Source of the DNA: an uncultured Paraprevotella sp.
GTDB taxonomy: Bacteria; Bacteroidota; Bacteroidia; Bacteroidales; Bacteroidaceae
Reading direction: 5' to 3'
DNA length: 64,000 bases
NCBI GenBank assembly: GCA_900546665.1
Contig: URDY01000003.1
Location: 100,129 to 164,128, forward strand
Shown in pieces: positions 1 to 8,068 of this stretch (within the stretch, counting starts at the first letter, position 1; every line of letters starts with the position of its first letter). The notes under the pieces were generated by a model. It was not told the origin of the DNA. It was given only the letters and a program-made list of their open reading frames with translations, and made no database searches. The translations under genes were made by a program, and so were the position numbers.

Positions 1-129
1 CTGTGTGAAGAGAAAATAAAGGCGTATTTTGACGAAGCTGAGCAATATCTGAATCAGGTGCAACTGCCGGATACGCGGAAAGCCAATTTGCGTGCCATGG
101 TGATGAGTCTGTTTAACCGTCAGTCATAG
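1..129 (+). CDS. Polyprenyl synthetase, C-terminal fragment
   Basis: Only the last 42 codons are in the window, ending in TAG at 127-129. The fragment is helical and charged (EKIKAYFDEAEQYLNQV, then LPDTRKANLRAMVMSL) and resembles the C-terminal helices of trans-isoprenyl diphosphate synthases, where an aldehyde-like KANLRALV segment is usual. In Bacteroides such a gene commonly precedes tatD, and here the next start codon follows after 3 bases, so the two are probably co-transcribed. The catalytic DDxxD motifs would lie upstream of the window, so the assignment rests on the tail and the neighbourhood only. Confidence 0.5.
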   Translation: MCEEKIKAYFDEAEQYLNQVQLPDTRKANLRAMVMSLFNRQS

Positions 130-132
130 AGA

Positions 133-915
133 ATGATGAAAATTATAGATACCCATTCCCATTTGTATGGAGATGAGTTTAAGGATGACCTTGAGGATGT
201 CGTACAGCGTGCCCGTGAGGCAGGGGTAGAGAAAATCCTGTTGCCTAATATTAATGAAGATTCGATAGAGGCCATGATGGATTTGTGCCGGCGTTATCCC
301 GGTTACTTTTACCCGATGCTTGGACTGCATCCTACAGACTTGACGCCGGATTATAAGCAGGTCCTGGACAGAATGGAACGTATGCTGGTTGCGGGACATC
401 CCTTTGTCGCCATTGGTGAAGTCGGTTTGGATTATTATTGGGACCGGACTTATTATGACGAACAGAAAGAGGTGTTCGACCGTCAGGTTCAATGGGCTCT
501 GAAGTTTGGTTTGCCTCTGATGATACATTCTCGCTCGGCGCAGAAAGAACTTTTGGAGGTCTTGTCGCCGTATCGTGAAAAAGGTTTGACTGGGGTATTC
601 CACAGTTTTGGAGGAAGTGTGGATGAAGCCATGGAGCTATTGGCTTTTGAAGGTTTCAAGTTAGGTATAAATGGCGTGCTGACTTTTAAGAAAACGCAAC
701 TGCCGGATGTACTTAAACAGATTCCGCTTGAACGGCTGGTTCTGGAAACGGATTCTCCTTATCTGGCCCCAGTGCCGTTTAGAGGAAAACGGAACGAAAG
801 TGCGTATATTGTCCACACACTCCGCAAAATGGCTGAAATTTATGATTGTGACCCTGAGAAGGTTGCTTTGCAGGCATTTACGAATGCCCTGGAGGTGTTT
901 CCCAAGGTGCGATAA
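133..915 (+). CDS. tatD: TatD-family metal-dependent DNase
   Basis: This 260-residue protein is a TatD-type hydrolase, a TIM-barrel metal-dependent deoxyribonuclease of the amidohydrolase superfamily. The N-terminal metal motif IDTHSHL (His8, His10), the AIGEVGLDYY strand with its metal-binding Glu near residue 98, MIHSR near 133, VFHSFGG near 158 and ETDSPYL near 207 are all present, so the active site looks complete. Length is typical of the family. There are two adjacent ATG codons (133 and 136), and the first is used here. The gene follows the polyprenyl synthetase tail by 3 bp and is probably in its operon. The cellular role of TatD proteins (DNA repair or RNA turnover) is not settled. 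Confidence 0.95.
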   Translation: MMKIIDTHSHLYGDEFKDDLEDVVQRAREAGVEKILLPNINEDSIEAMMDLCRRYPGYFYPMLGLHPTDLTPDYKQVLDRMERMLVAGHPFVAIGEVGLDYYWDRTYYDEQKEVFDRQVQWALKFGLPLMIHSRSAQKELLEVLSPYREKGLTGVFHSFGGSVDEAMELLAFEGFKLGINGVLTFKKTQLPDVLKQIPLERLVLETDSPYLAPVPFRGKRNESAYIVHTLRKMAEIYDCDPEKVALQAFTNALEVFPKVR

Positions 916-1002
916 GTCATAAAGGGTGTGTTAAAAAATATTTTTTTTCATCAAGTTGAAATTTTTTTTTAATTATATGATGATAGTCCAGAAAAAAAAG
1001 AA

Positions 1003-1010
1003 TATTTTTG
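1003..1010 (+). promoter_or_regulatory. Candidate -7 box upstream of tRNA-Ser
   Basis: TATTTTTG fits the Bacteroidetes -7 consensus TAnnTTTG and lies about 58 bp before the tRNA. No clear TTTG -33 box is at the expected distance. A second, poorer match (GTAATTTG) sits near 1044-1051, closer to the tRNA, so the real start is uncertain. Confidence 0.3.
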
Positions 1011-1067
1011 TAGCTGAAAAACGGTGAATATCGTATTTTTTTAGTAATTTGCGCCCGTTTTAAATAA

Positions 1068-1155
1068 GGAGAGATGCTCGAGTGGCTGAAGAGGCACGCC
1101 TGGAAAGCGTGTATACGTCGAAAACGTATCGGGGGTTCGAATCCCCCTCTCTCCG
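1068..1155 (+). tRNA. tRNA-Ser (anticodon GGA)
   Basis: The sequence folds as an 88-nt class II tRNA. The acceptor stem pairs GGAGAGA (1068-1074) with TCTCTCC (1148-1154), with G as discriminator at 1155. The anticodon stem CACGC/GCGTG encloses CTGGAAA, giving anticodon GGA, which reads TCC and TCT. A long variable arm (TATACGTCGAAAACGTAT) and a standard T arm (GGGGG TTCGAAT CCCCC) confirm a serine tRNA. CCA is not encoded; the next bases are CA. It is a single tRNA between tatD and the exbB operon, and there is no sign of an integrated element here. Confidence 0.97.
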
Positions 1156-1215
1156 CATCTAATTGAAGAACAAATAAATAAAATTAATAATTAATCTTAA
1201 AATTTTAGACACACA

Positions 1216-2046
1216 ATGAAAAAGTTATTAGCAATTGTTGCGATGTTCGGAGTCTTCGCTTTTGGCGCGACTCAGTCGATGATGGCACAGGCTGATTCAG
1301 CAGCTGCCGTTACAGATTCAATGATGGTAGACAGCACGGCCGTAGAAGACACAGCAGCTGTTGAAGCTACAGCAGCTGTAGAAACAGAAGAGCCACAGCC
1401 GGTAGAGCAGGTAAGCATTCACAAAGAGCTCAAGACAAAGTTCATCGAAGGTGATGCTGGCTTCATGTCATTGGTTGCTATTGCATTGGTATTCGGTTTG
1501 GCATTCTGCATCGAGCGTATTATCTATTTGAGCCTTGCAGAAATCAATTCAAAGAAGTTGATGGCTGAGATCGAAGAGAAACTTAAGGTAGGCGATTTGG
1601 AAGGTGCAAAGGCTATTTGCCGTGATACTCGTGGTCCTGTCGCTTCAATCTGCTATCAGGGCTTGATGCGTTTCAATGAAGGTGTTGAAGACGTAGAGCG
1701 TTCAGTTACTGCATATGGAAGTGTACAGGCTGGTTACCTTGAAAAAGGATGTTCATGGATCACCTTGTTTATCGCAATGGCTCCGTCACTCGGATTCTTG
1801 GGTACTGTGATCGGTATGGTTATGGCGTTCGACCAGATCCAGGCTGCAGGTGATATCTCTCCGACCATTGTGGCTGGTGGTATGAAAGTGGCTTTGATTA
1901 CTACTATCTTCGGTATTATCGTTGCCTTGATCCTTCAGGTATTCTACAACTACATCCTGTCTAAGATTGAGGAGATCACATCTAACATGGAAGAGGCTAC
2001 AATCTCATTGTTGGATATGTGCATGAAGTATAACTTGAAAAAATAA
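1216..2046 (+). CDS. exbB: MotA/TolQ/ExbB proton-channel family protein
   Basis: This is the inner-membrane proton-channel subunit that, with ExbD, energises TonB-dependent outer-membrane transport. The 276-residue protein begins with a cleavable-looking signal (MKKLLAIVAMFGVFAFGATQ, then MMAQA) followed by an Ala/Asp/Glu-rich linker to about residue 70. Next comes a first TM segment (MSLVAIALVFGLAFCIERII), a cytoplasmic domain, and two TM helices near the C-terminus, including the family signature APSLGFLGTVIGMVMAF and the VALITTIFGIIVALI helix. An N-terminal signal plus acidic linker is common in Bacteroidetes ExbB proteins. It heads a tight operon with a membrane protein and two ExbD genes. 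No tonB gene is adjacent. Confidence 0.93.
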   Translation: MKKLLAIVAMFGVFAFGATQSMMAQADSAAAVTDSMMVDSTAVEDTAAVEATAAVETEEPQPVEQVSIHKELKTKFIEGDAGFMSLVAIALVFGLAFCIERIIYLSLAEINSKKLMAEIEEKLKVGDLEGAKAICRDTRGPVASICYQGLMRFNEGVEDVERSVTAYGSVQAGYLEKGCSWITLFIAMAPSLGFLGTVIGMVMAFDQIQAAGDISPTIVAGGMKVALITTIFGIIVALILQVFYNYILSKIEEITSNMEEATISLLDMCMKYNLKK

Positions 2047-2054
2047 TTAGCAAC

Positions 2055-2543
2055 ATGGCGGCAAAAAAATATATGACGTCATACTATGTCCTGTATGCCT
2101 GCTTTGCTATTATTATAGTATTCTTTGCGGCATTCTTCGGATATGGTTATGATAATCCGGAAGGTGATTACAACGCACCTTACTGTACGGAAGGATTAAT
2201 GTGGTTAATGTATGGCATGTTCTTTATAACATGTATCTTGGCCATTTGGAGTGTGATACGCGGTATCAAGTCTTCAATGGGTGGCAATGGAGAAGATGTC
2301 AGTGGCGTGCCGGGAGGAAAGATCAGTGCATTCTCTTTTATCATCATGGTAGCTTCACTGCTTATCGGTTTGCTGACCAATTTGAATGAGACTGAGTTTA
2401 CCGCTGCAGATGGTACTGTAACTTCTGCCACAATGGTAACTGTAACAGACATGTTCCTGATTTCAATTTATATCATGATGGCCCTGACTGCTTTGGCTGC
2501 TGTGCTGAATATGGCAGGCCTCATGAAAAAGAATAAAAAGTAA
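2055..2543 (+). CDS. Four-helix membrane protein between ExbB and ExbD
   Basis: I do not recognise a named family for this 162-residue protein. It has four hydrophobic segments: residues about 8-26 (YVLYACFAIIIVFFAAFFGY), 47-68, 92-108 (FSFIIMVASLLIGLL) and 130-155, with a short soluble stretch after the second (MGGNGEDVSGVPGGKI). It lies 8 bp after exbB and 23 bp before exbD. A membrane protein in this place is a recurring feature of Bacteroidetes ExbB-ExbD-ExbD operons. That suggests an accessory subunit of the proton channel, which is inference from position only. Confidence 0.8.
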   Translation: MAAKKYMTSYYVLYACFAIIIVFFAAFFGYGYDNPEGDYNAPYCTEGLMWLMYGMFFITCILAIWSVIRGIKSSMGGNGEDVSGVPGGKISAFSFIIMVASLLIGLLTNLNETEFTAADGTVTSATMVTVTDMFLISIYIMMALTALAAVLNMAGLMKKNKK

Positions 2544-2566
2544 TTTACGTCTTAAAAAAAGAAAGT

Positions 2567-3160
2567 ATGGCAAGAAAGAAAAGAAAAGTACCTGGCTTGA
2601 ACGCGAGTTCAACAGCGGATATTTCTTTCATTTTGCTCATCTTCTTCCTTGTGACGACTTCAATGGATACGGATTCCGGTTTGGCAAGACGTTTGCCGCC
2701 GCCACCCGAAGATAATCAGGAGGATGCAGAGCTTGACGTAAAGGAAAGAAATGTATTGAAGGTGCTTGTTAATGCGCGTGGTCAGGTCTTGTGCGGCGAC
2801 GAGTTTATTGAAGTAGACCAGTTGTGTGACAAGGCTAAGGAGTTTGTCAAGAATGAAGATAACCGCGCTAATTTGCCGGAAAAGCACATGAAGAATATTC
2901 CGTTACTCGGTCAGTGTGCTGTAACTGAAAAGCATGTGATTTCTGTACAGACTCACCGTGGTACGCCTTATAGTGTGTATTTCCAGGTGCAAAATGAGTT
3001 GATCCGCGCTTATAATGAGTTGCGTGATGAACTGAGTAAAGCCAAATTCGGAAAAGCTTATGCTGCTTTGAGCGAAGAACAGCAGGAGGCTATACGAGAG
3101 TATTATCCTCAGAAGATTTCTGAGGCTGAACCTAAAACATATGGAGGAGGACAACAATGA
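2567..3160 (+). CDS. exbD: ExbD/TolR biopolymer transport protein (first copy)
   Basis: This 197-residue protein has the ExbD/TolR layout: a short basic N-terminus (MARKKRKVPGLNASSTADI), one TM helix near residues 18-34 (FILLIFFLVTTSMDTD) carrying the conserved region around the proton-carrying Asp (here Asp18 in the STADISF motif), and a periplasmic domain. It is longer than the usual 130-150 residues because of an extended periplasmic segment and a C-terminal tail rich in Glu and Gln. It overlaps the next exbD by 4 bp (ATGA), indicating translational coupling. Paired, non-identical ExbD proteins are usual in Bacteroidetes. Confidence 0.92.
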   Translation: MARKKRKVPGLNASSTADISFILLIFFLVTTSMDTDSGLARRLPPPPEDNQEDAELDVKERNVLKVLVNARGQVLCGDEFIEVDQLCDKAKEFVKNEDNRANLPEKHMKNIPLLGQCAVTEKHVISVQTHRGTPYSVYFQVQNELIRAYNELRDELSKAKFGKAYAALSEEQQEAIREYYPQKISEAEPKTYGGGQQ

Positions 3161-3615
3161 GCAGATTTAGCAAAGGAGGCTCCAGAGAGATGCCCGAATT
3201 GAACACCTCTTCACTTCCTGACTTGATCTTTACGATCCTGTTTTTCTTCATGATTGTAACGACAATGCGTGAAGTGACACTGAAGGTTAAGTTCACACTA
3301 CCGTCAGGTACCGAGTTGGAGAAGTTGGAAAAGAAGTCTGCCGTATCCTTTATTTATGTAGGTCCTCCAACAGATCAGTTGAGACCGACCATGGGTTCAG
3401 GTACGCGTATTCAGTTGAATGATAAATTTGCTGAGCCGGCAGAGGTAATGGACTTTATCGCCGAGGAGCGTTCTACAATGGTTGACCAGACCGCGCAGAC
3501 TGTTTCCCTCAAGGTTGATGAAAAGACTCAGATGGGTATCGTGACAGATATCAAACAGGTTCTGAGAAAGTCCTGGGCTTTGAAGATTAATTATTCAGCA
3601 ATGAAACGTAATTAA
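3157..3615 (+). CDS. exbD: ExbD/TolR biopolymer transport protein (second copy)
   Basis: This 152-residue ExbD/TolR protein has a basic N-terminus, the motif LNTSSLPDLIFTILFFFMIV (residues about 15-34) containing the TM helix and the conserved Asp of the SLPDLIF motif, and a periplasmic domain of about 110 residues. It starts inside the last codons of the preceding exbD (4-bp overlap) and is the last gene before a strong terminator. With the ExbB-like protein it should form the inner-membrane motor for TonB-dependent receptors. Confidence 0.92.
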   Translation: MSRFSKGGSREMPELNTSSLPDLIFTILFFFMIVTTMREVTLKVKFTLPSGTELEKLEKKSAVSFIYVGPPTDQLRPTMGSGTRIQLNDKFAEPAEVMDFIAEERSTMVDQTAQTVSLKVDEKTQMGIVTDIKQVLRKSWALKINYSAMKRN

Positions 3616-3623
3616 AACTATTT

Positions 3624-3663
3624 AAAAAACGACATTTCATTATTAAGAAATGTCGTTTTTTTT
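3624..3663 (+). terminator. Rho-independent terminator after the exbBD operon
   Basis: The arms AAAAACGACATTTC and GAAATGTCGTTTTT enclose an 8-nt loop, and the stem runs directly into a T tract. It starts 9 bp after the exbD stop codon. Confidence 0.9.
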
Positions 3664-3695
3664 ATGATTAAAAAACTAAAGTGATTTTTTTTCAC

Positions 3696-3703
3696 TAAAT
3701 TTG
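3696..3703 (+). promoter_or_regulatory. Candidate -7 box for the Lrp/AsnC gene
   Basis: TAAATTTG matches TAnnTTTG and ends 19 bp before the ATG at 3723. No TTTG occurs at the expected -33 distance; that stretch is A-rich. Confidence 0.45.
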
Positions 3704-3722
3704 CAGCAAATTAGTCACAATT

Positions 3723-4256
3723 ATGAGTATAGCAAATTTAGACGCGTTGGATGAACAGATTCTGCGCTTGATTGCAGATAATGCGAGAATCCCTTTCCTG
3801 GAAGTAGCTAGAGCTTGTCACGTTTCTGGTGCAGCAATACATCAGCGTATTCAGAAGCTGACACGTTTGGGGGTGTTGAAAGGCTCACAGTTTGTATTGG
3901 ATCCAGAACGGATAGGATATGAAACCTGTGCCTTTGTCGGTCTTTTCCTTAAAGATCCTTCGGATTTTGATAGGGTTATTGAGGAGCTTGAGCATATACC
4001 CGAGGTTGTAGAATGCCACTATACCACAGGCGACTATGACATGTTTATTAAAATCTATGCCCGTAATAACAGCCACATGTTGAGTATAATCCATGATAAG
4101 TTGCAGCCATTGGGTCTGCAGCGTTCTGAGACTATTATTTCATTTCATGAGGCAATTAAACGTCAGATGCCAATCCCTGATCTTGAAAAACCGGAGGAAA
4201 GATCACGATTTGATGAGTTGCAAGGGGATGATGAAGTCGCTGATGCGGCAGAATAA
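3723..4256 (+). CDS. Lrp/AsnC-family transcriptional regulator
   Basis: This 177-residue protein has an N-terminal AsnC-type winged helix (LDALDEQILRLIADNARIPF, then EVARACHVSGAAIHQRIQKL) and a C-terminal RAM/ligand-sensing domain (about residues 68-145: FVGLFLKD..., VVECHYTTGDYDMFIKI, SMLSIIHDKL). Such proteins form octamers and respond to amino acids. A C-terminal acidic extension of about 25 residues (ERSRFDELQGDDEVADAAE) goes beyond the usual 150-160 residues. The gene is monocistronic, flanked by terminators, with a -7 box just upstream. The ligand cannot be told from the sequence. Confidence 0.92.
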   Translation: MSIANLDALDEQILRLIADNARIPFLEVARACHVSGAAIHQRIQKLTRLGVLKGSQFVLDPERIGYETCAFVGLFLKDPSDFDRVIEELEHIPEVVECHYTTGDYDMFIKIYARNNSHMLSIIHDKLQPLGLQRSETIISFHEAIKRQMPIPDLEKPEERSRFDELQGDDEVADAAE

Positions 4257-4267
4257 ACAGATACAAT

Positions 4268-4308
4268 ATGGGCGGGACTTAAACGAATTATTTGTTTGTC
4301 CCGCCCAT
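4268..4308. terminator. Hairpin between convergent regulator and folA
   Basis: ATGGGCGGGAC (4268-4278) and GTCCCGCCCAT (4298-4308) form a perfect 11-bp stem with a 19-nt loop, between the converging Lrp/AsnC gene and folA. Neither side has a strong T tract, so it may act as a weak bidirectional terminator or as an mRNA 3' stabiliser. Confidence 0.6.
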
Positions 4309-4313
4309 TTGAG

Positions 4314-4805
4314 TTATTGTCGTTTGGTATAATCCAGAAATCTGAATGTATATTGGTGCTTTTCGTCTGTAGGATGTTCGACGGATGACACCAGCTGCCA
4401 GTCTTTGTCTGTTATTTCAGGAAAATAAGCATCAGCTTCTTGGGGGATATCTTCAATTAATGTAAGATAAATCCGGTCGGATTTGTCCAGAGCTTCCCTA
4501 TATATGCTTTCTCCTCCAATGATGAAGACTTCTTCCGTTGTCTGACAGTGTTTAAGTGCGTCTTCAAGACTATGAAATACTTCCGTACCTTGTGCCTGAA
4601 AGGATTCCTGTTTGCTTAAAACGATATTACGTCTGTTGGGAAGTGCTCCTTTGGGTAATGATTCAAAGGTTTTGCGTCCCATAATGATTGTGTGGCCGGT
4701 GGTCAGTGACTTGAATCGTTTGAGATCATCCGGCAGCCAGTAAAGTAATTTATTCTTGTAGCCTATAGCTCTGTTTTGTGCAGTAGCGACGATAATTGAC
4801 AGCAT
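4314..4805 (-). CDS. folA: Dihydrofolate reductase
   Basis: DHFR reduces dihydrofolate to tetrahydrofolate with NADPH. The protein (163 residues from the ATG at 4805) begins MLSIIVATAQNRAIGYKNKL and shows LPDDLKRFKSLTTGHTIIMG with the conserved substrate-binding Asp, GRKTFESLP, and FIIGGESIY for NADPH binding. The open frame extends upstream to 4919, but that stretch overlaps thyA and lacks family similarity, so the internal ATG is preferred. It lies 22 bp downstream of thyA on the same strand: thymidylate synthase makes dihydrofolate and DHFR recycles it. Confidence 0.96.
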   Translation of the reverse strand: MLSIIVATAQNRAIGYKNKLLYWLPDDLKRFKSLTTGHTIIMGRKTFESLPKGALPNRRNIVLSKQESFQAQGTEVFHSLEDALKHCQTTEEVFIIGGESIYREALDKSDRIYLTLIEDIPQEADAYFPEITDKDWQLVSSVEHPTDEKHQYTFRFLDYTKRQ

Positions 4806-4827
4806 AATAATGGTGATTGGTTGAAGG

Positions 4828-5622
4828 TTATACGGAAACCTGACCAGCGATATGTGGCCATGGATCATAATTCTCCAGTTGGAAATCCTCGTAGTGGAAA
4901 TCGAAGATGGATTTGACATCAGGATTGATGATCATCCTGGGCAGTTGGCGTGGTGTTCGTGTCAGTTGAAGATGTACTTGTTCAAGATGATTCTTGTAAA
5001 TATGGGTATCTCCTAAGGTGTGAATGAAATCTCCAGCCTTTAGACCGGTTACCTGAGCCATCATTTGTAATAGCAGTGCGTAAGATGCTATATTGAATGG
5101 TACACCTAAAAAGGAATCTGCACTCCGTTGGTATAATTGCAGACTCAGTCTGCCGTTGGCGACGTAAAACTGAAAAAAGGCATGGCATGGAGGCAGGTTC
5201 ATGTTATTAAGGTCACCTACATTCCATGCGCTTACAATAATACGTCTTGAGTCCGGATTGTTTTTGATTGTGTCGACAGCTTCCTGTATCTGGTCTATGA
5301 AACCGCCTTTATAGTCAGGCCATGAGCGCCATTGATAACCGTAGATGTGTCCAAGATCACCATCCGGACCGGCCCATTCATTCCATATTCTGACTCCGTT
5401 GTCCTGCAAGTATTTCACATTAGTATCGCCTTTGAGAAACCATAAAAGCTCGTAGATAATGGATTTGAGATGCAGCTTCTTGGTTGTCAACAGGGGAAAT
5501 CCCTCTTCCAGGTTAAAACGCATCTGATGACCGAATATACTGATGGTTCCAGTCCCGGTACGGTCGTTTTTTTCTGTTCCCTCATCGAGAATACGCTGTA
5601 ATAAATCAAGATATTGTTTCAT
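4828..5622 (-). CDS. thyA: Thymidylate synthase
   Basis: This 264-residue protein converts dUMP to dTMP with methylene-tetrahydrofolate. Classic ThyA motifs are present: [17 protein letters not shown] near the N-terminus, the LWFLKGDTN and [20 protein letters not shown] segments, [12 protein letters not shown] with the catalytic Cys near residue 146, [20 protein letters not shown], and the C-terminus ending in AGQVSV. Length matches the E. coli enzyme (264). It is followed by folA in a two-gene unit and preceded by a membrane-protein gene 20 bp upstream on the same strand. Confidence 0.98.
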   Translation of the reverse strand: MKQYLDLLQRILDEGTEKNDRTGTGTISIFGHQMRFNLEEGFPLLTTKKLHLKSIIYELLWFLKGDTNVKYLQDNGVRIWNEWAGPDGDLGHIYGYQWRSWPDYKGGFIDQIQEAVDTIKNNPDSRRIIVSAWNVGDLNNMNLPPCHAFFQFYVANGRLSLQLYQRSADSFLGVPFNIASYALLLQMMAQVTGLKAGDFIHTLGDTHIYKNHLEQVHLQLTRTPRQLPRMIINPDVKSIFDFHYEDFQLENYDPWPHIAGQVSV

Positions 5623-5642
5623 TATATATTTTATATATGATT

Positions 5643-6308
5643 TTATTCGTTAGCTTTGTTGTCAGTTGAATCGTTTGCTGATGGTGGGACGTTTGTCTGT
5701 TCATCCATGGTCTGTTTGGCGTCAGGGTGGTCATCTTGACCGGATTTGAACCGCCAGATTTGTGAGCCGGCAATGCAAAGGAAAATGATGCCGCCTATGG
5801 CCAATATGGTCCAACCTAGAAGCCAGTATAGCAACAGCAGGGCAACAGCCCACATAAAACTGTTGATAGCCTGGTCTTTCAAATATTGTCTTGACTGGAA
5901 ATCGCGTCTTGATGAATGTTCCGACTGTTTTTGAGACTCGTTGGTTCTGTTTTTCTGTTTTGTTAGTTTATACACCAAAACGATAATGGCGATGATTGCA
6001 ATAAGAGGAAACAGTATGATGATCAGAATAATGAAAACAGCCAGAATACTGGTCAGGCCGGCAGCACCCAATAACATCGACAAAACGTCTGATACGAACG
6101 GGGTAGACCATTCGGGCAGATCATCTGTTATCCAATCGTCTGTTCCTGGCAGAGTCTGTAAACTGTCTGCAGTAGAACTGAGTACGGATGTCGTATCGGA
6201 AAATACAGTCAGACTATCCTGTGCCACAAGAAGGTGGCCTGTCAGCATTGGTAAGGTGCAGATAATCCATACAATGGAAATCAGAAAAAGAAGACGTCTG
6301 GTCAACAT
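5643..6308 (-). CDS. Unassigned membrane protein upstream of thyA
   Basis: I do not recognise this 221-residue protein. It starts with a signal-like segment ([19 protein letters not shown]), has a Ser/Thr/Asp-rich stretch to about residue 70, a long hydrophobic stretch near 78-112 ([20 protein letters not shown]), a charged linker rich in Lys/Gln/Ser, a second membrane region near 150-185 ([20 protein letters not shown]), and a polar tail. It reads into thyA-folA with a 20-bp gap and may be in the same operon. The upstream region (6309-6430) is divergent toward the rRNA methyltransferase gene. Confidence 0.75.
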   Translation of the reverse strand: MLTRRLLFLISIVWIICTLPMLTGHLLVAQDSLTVFSDTTSVLSSTADSLQTLPGTDDWITDDLPEWSTPFVSDVLSMLLGAAGLTSILAVFIILIIILFPLIAIIAIIVLVYKLTKQKNRTNESQKQSEHSSRRDFQSRQYLKDQAINSFMWAVALLLLYWLLGWTILAIGGIIFLCIAGSQIWRFKSGQDDHPDAKQTMDEQTNVPPSANDSTDNKANE

Positions 6309-6430
6309 AAAATAATGAAGTTAAATGTTTCTGTTTACAAAGATAAGTTTTTTTATTGGTGTGTTAGGTCTATTTTTGTTGTACAGACCATTTTTTTTGT
6401 CTATTTTTATATCTATAAAGGATAATCATT

Positions 6431-7906
6431 ATGCAATATACAATACCTCAGGAATTTAAGGATTATGCTGTTCGGCTTCTTGGGCCACAGCGTTGGGATA
6501 AGCTGGAGCTGGCTCTTGGAAAAGATCCGTCAGTAAGTATCCGTTTGAATCCCTTTAAGGCGGGATCAGTGGAGTATGATCAAAGCAGATTTGATGGCGA
6601 AGTACCTTGGGCCAATGGCGCTTTTTATCTGAAGGACAGGCCCGCTTTTACAGCAGATCCTTTACTGCATGCCGGAATTTATTATGTTCAGGAAGCAGCG
6701 TCTATGTTTTTGGAGTATGCGATCCGTCATTATGTCAAAACACCGGTGAAAGCGTTGGATTTGTGCGCAGCGCCTGGAGGTAAATCTACGGTTCTTCGTG
6801 CCAGTTTGCCCGAAGGGAGTTTCTTGGTTTGTAACGAACCTATACGTCAGAGGGCTCAGGTGTTGGCGGAGAATATGGTCAAGTGGGGGCATCCGGACGT
6901 GATGGTGACTAACAGCTATCCTGATGCTTTTACGGCGTTGAATCAGATGTTTGATCTGGTTGTTGCTGATGTACCTTGTTCTGGTGAGGGCATGTTCCGT
7001 AAGGAAGAGGATGCAGTGAGCGGTTGGAGTATGGAGAATGTCATGATGTGCAGGGATCGTCAACGTGAAATTATCAGTCAGATATGGCCGGCCTTAAAAT
7101 CTGGTGGCTTGCTTGTTTATAGTACTTGCACATTGAACCAATATGAGAATGAGGAAAATGTGCAGTGGATCGCTTCACAGTTGGGAGCTGAAGTGCTGCC
7201 GGTTGACGTGGCTGAAGAGTGGGGAATCTGTGGAAATCTGCTTGCCGATGATGTTCAGGCTGAAGAAGCGGGACGTATACCGGTTTGTCATTTTATCCCC
7301 GGATTGACTCGCGGTGAGGGCTTTTTCCTGGCCGTATTGCATAAAACGTCAACAGATGAAGAAGCAGATTCTGTAGTTGTAAGATTAGACAAGAAAAACA
7401 GGAATAAAGGTAAGCATTGTGGGAAATGTGTTCAGACCGTACCGGATATCTGTCGTAGTTGGCTTTACCGGAATGATGATACTCTTGATTTCCGTGTTAA
7501 TGGTTCGGTTATATCAGCTGTGGCAGGACAGTTTTCGGATTGGTGTGATGCAGTTCGCGATAAAGTAAATGTGTTGCATTGTGGCGTGACGGTGGCTGAA
7601 CAAAAAGGTAAGGACTGGATGCCGTCACATGCCTTGGCAATGAGTTTGTCTTTGGTCAGAGCAGCTTTTCCGAATGTTGATTTGGAATATGAGGCTGCAG
7701 TATCTTATCTTAGGAAGGAAGCGCCGTCTCTTCCGGAAGGCACGCCAAAAGGGTTTGTTTTATTGACTTATGCCGGTGTTCCTTTGGGATTTGCTAAAAA
7801 TATCGGTCAGCGTGCTAATAACCTGTATCCTCAGGAATGGCGGATCAGAAGTTCATTTCTGCCTGATTTTTCAATTGTTAAATATGAAAACGTGCACAAT
7901 GTATAA
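6431..7906 (+). CDS. RsmF/NOL1-NOP2-Sun-type rRNA cytosine-C5 methyltransferase
   Basis: This 491-residue protein is a SAM-dependent RNA m5C methyltransferase, probably acting on 16S rRNA. Visible motifs are the SAM-binding DLCAAPGGKST (about residues 115-125), the DVPCSGEGMFRK motif with one catalytic Cys near 182, and the YSTCTLNQYENE motif with the second Cys near 233; both cysteines are used by this family. The C-terminal half has the extra domains seen in YebU/RsmF proteins (GFFLAVLHK near residue 300; LPEGTPKGFVLLTYAGVPLGF-type PUA-like end). Length fits RsmF (about 480). The exact target base cannot be read from the sequence. Confidence 0.92.
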   Translation: MQYTIPQEFKDYAVRLLGPQRWDKLELALGKDPSVSIRLNPFKAGSVEYDQSRFDGEVPWANGAFYLKDRPAFTADPLLHAGIYYVQEAASMFLEYAIRHYVKTPVKALDLCAAPGGKSTVLRASLPEGSFLVCNEPIRQRAQVLAENMVKWGHPDVMVTNSYPDAFTALNQMFDLVVADVPCSGEGMFRKEEDAVSGWSMENVMMCRDRQREIISQIWPALKSGGLLVYSTCTLNQYENEENVQWIASQLGAEVLPVDVAEEWGICGNLLADDVQAEEAGRIPVCHFIPGLTRGEGFFLAVLHKTSTDEEADSVVVRLDKKNRNKGKHCGKCVQTVPDICRSWLYRNDDTLDFRVNGSVISAVAGQFSDWCDAVRDKVNVLHCGVTVAEQKGKDWMPSHALAMSLSLVRAAFPNVDLEYEAAVSYLRKEAPSLPEGTPKGFVLLTYAGVPLGFAKNIGQRANNLYPQEWRIRSSFLPDFSIVKYENVHNV

Positions 7907-7951
7907 TGTATGTAAAAACGAAGTTAAAAACATTAATTAGATTTTAATAAA

Positions 7952-7982
7952 TTTGTTTTTCTGAATAAAAAGATTATATTTG
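7952..7982 (+). promoter_or_regulatory. Consensus Bacteroidetes promoter for the gene at 8069
   Basis: TTTG at 7952-7955 and TATATTTG at 7975-7982 are separated by exactly 19 bp, a full match to the Bacteroidetes -33/-7 consensus. The leader to the ATG is about 80 nt. It has no known riboswitch that I recognise. Confidence 0.8.
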
Positions 7983-8068
7983 GGCGTGTGATCGCTGAAA
8001 CGCTTAGGTGAATATGCTATGCAGTATCTCATCAAAGGCATAAGTTTAACCTTTAAAAAGATGGTATT

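Noticed and set aside
1068..1155. tRNA-Ser as an attachment site
   Set aside because: No second copy of its 3' end was seen and both neighbours are core genes.
4806..4919. N-terminal extension of dihydrofolate reductase
   Set aside because: It overlaps thyA, lacks homology to the family, and the internal ATG at 4805 gives a normal-length enzyme.
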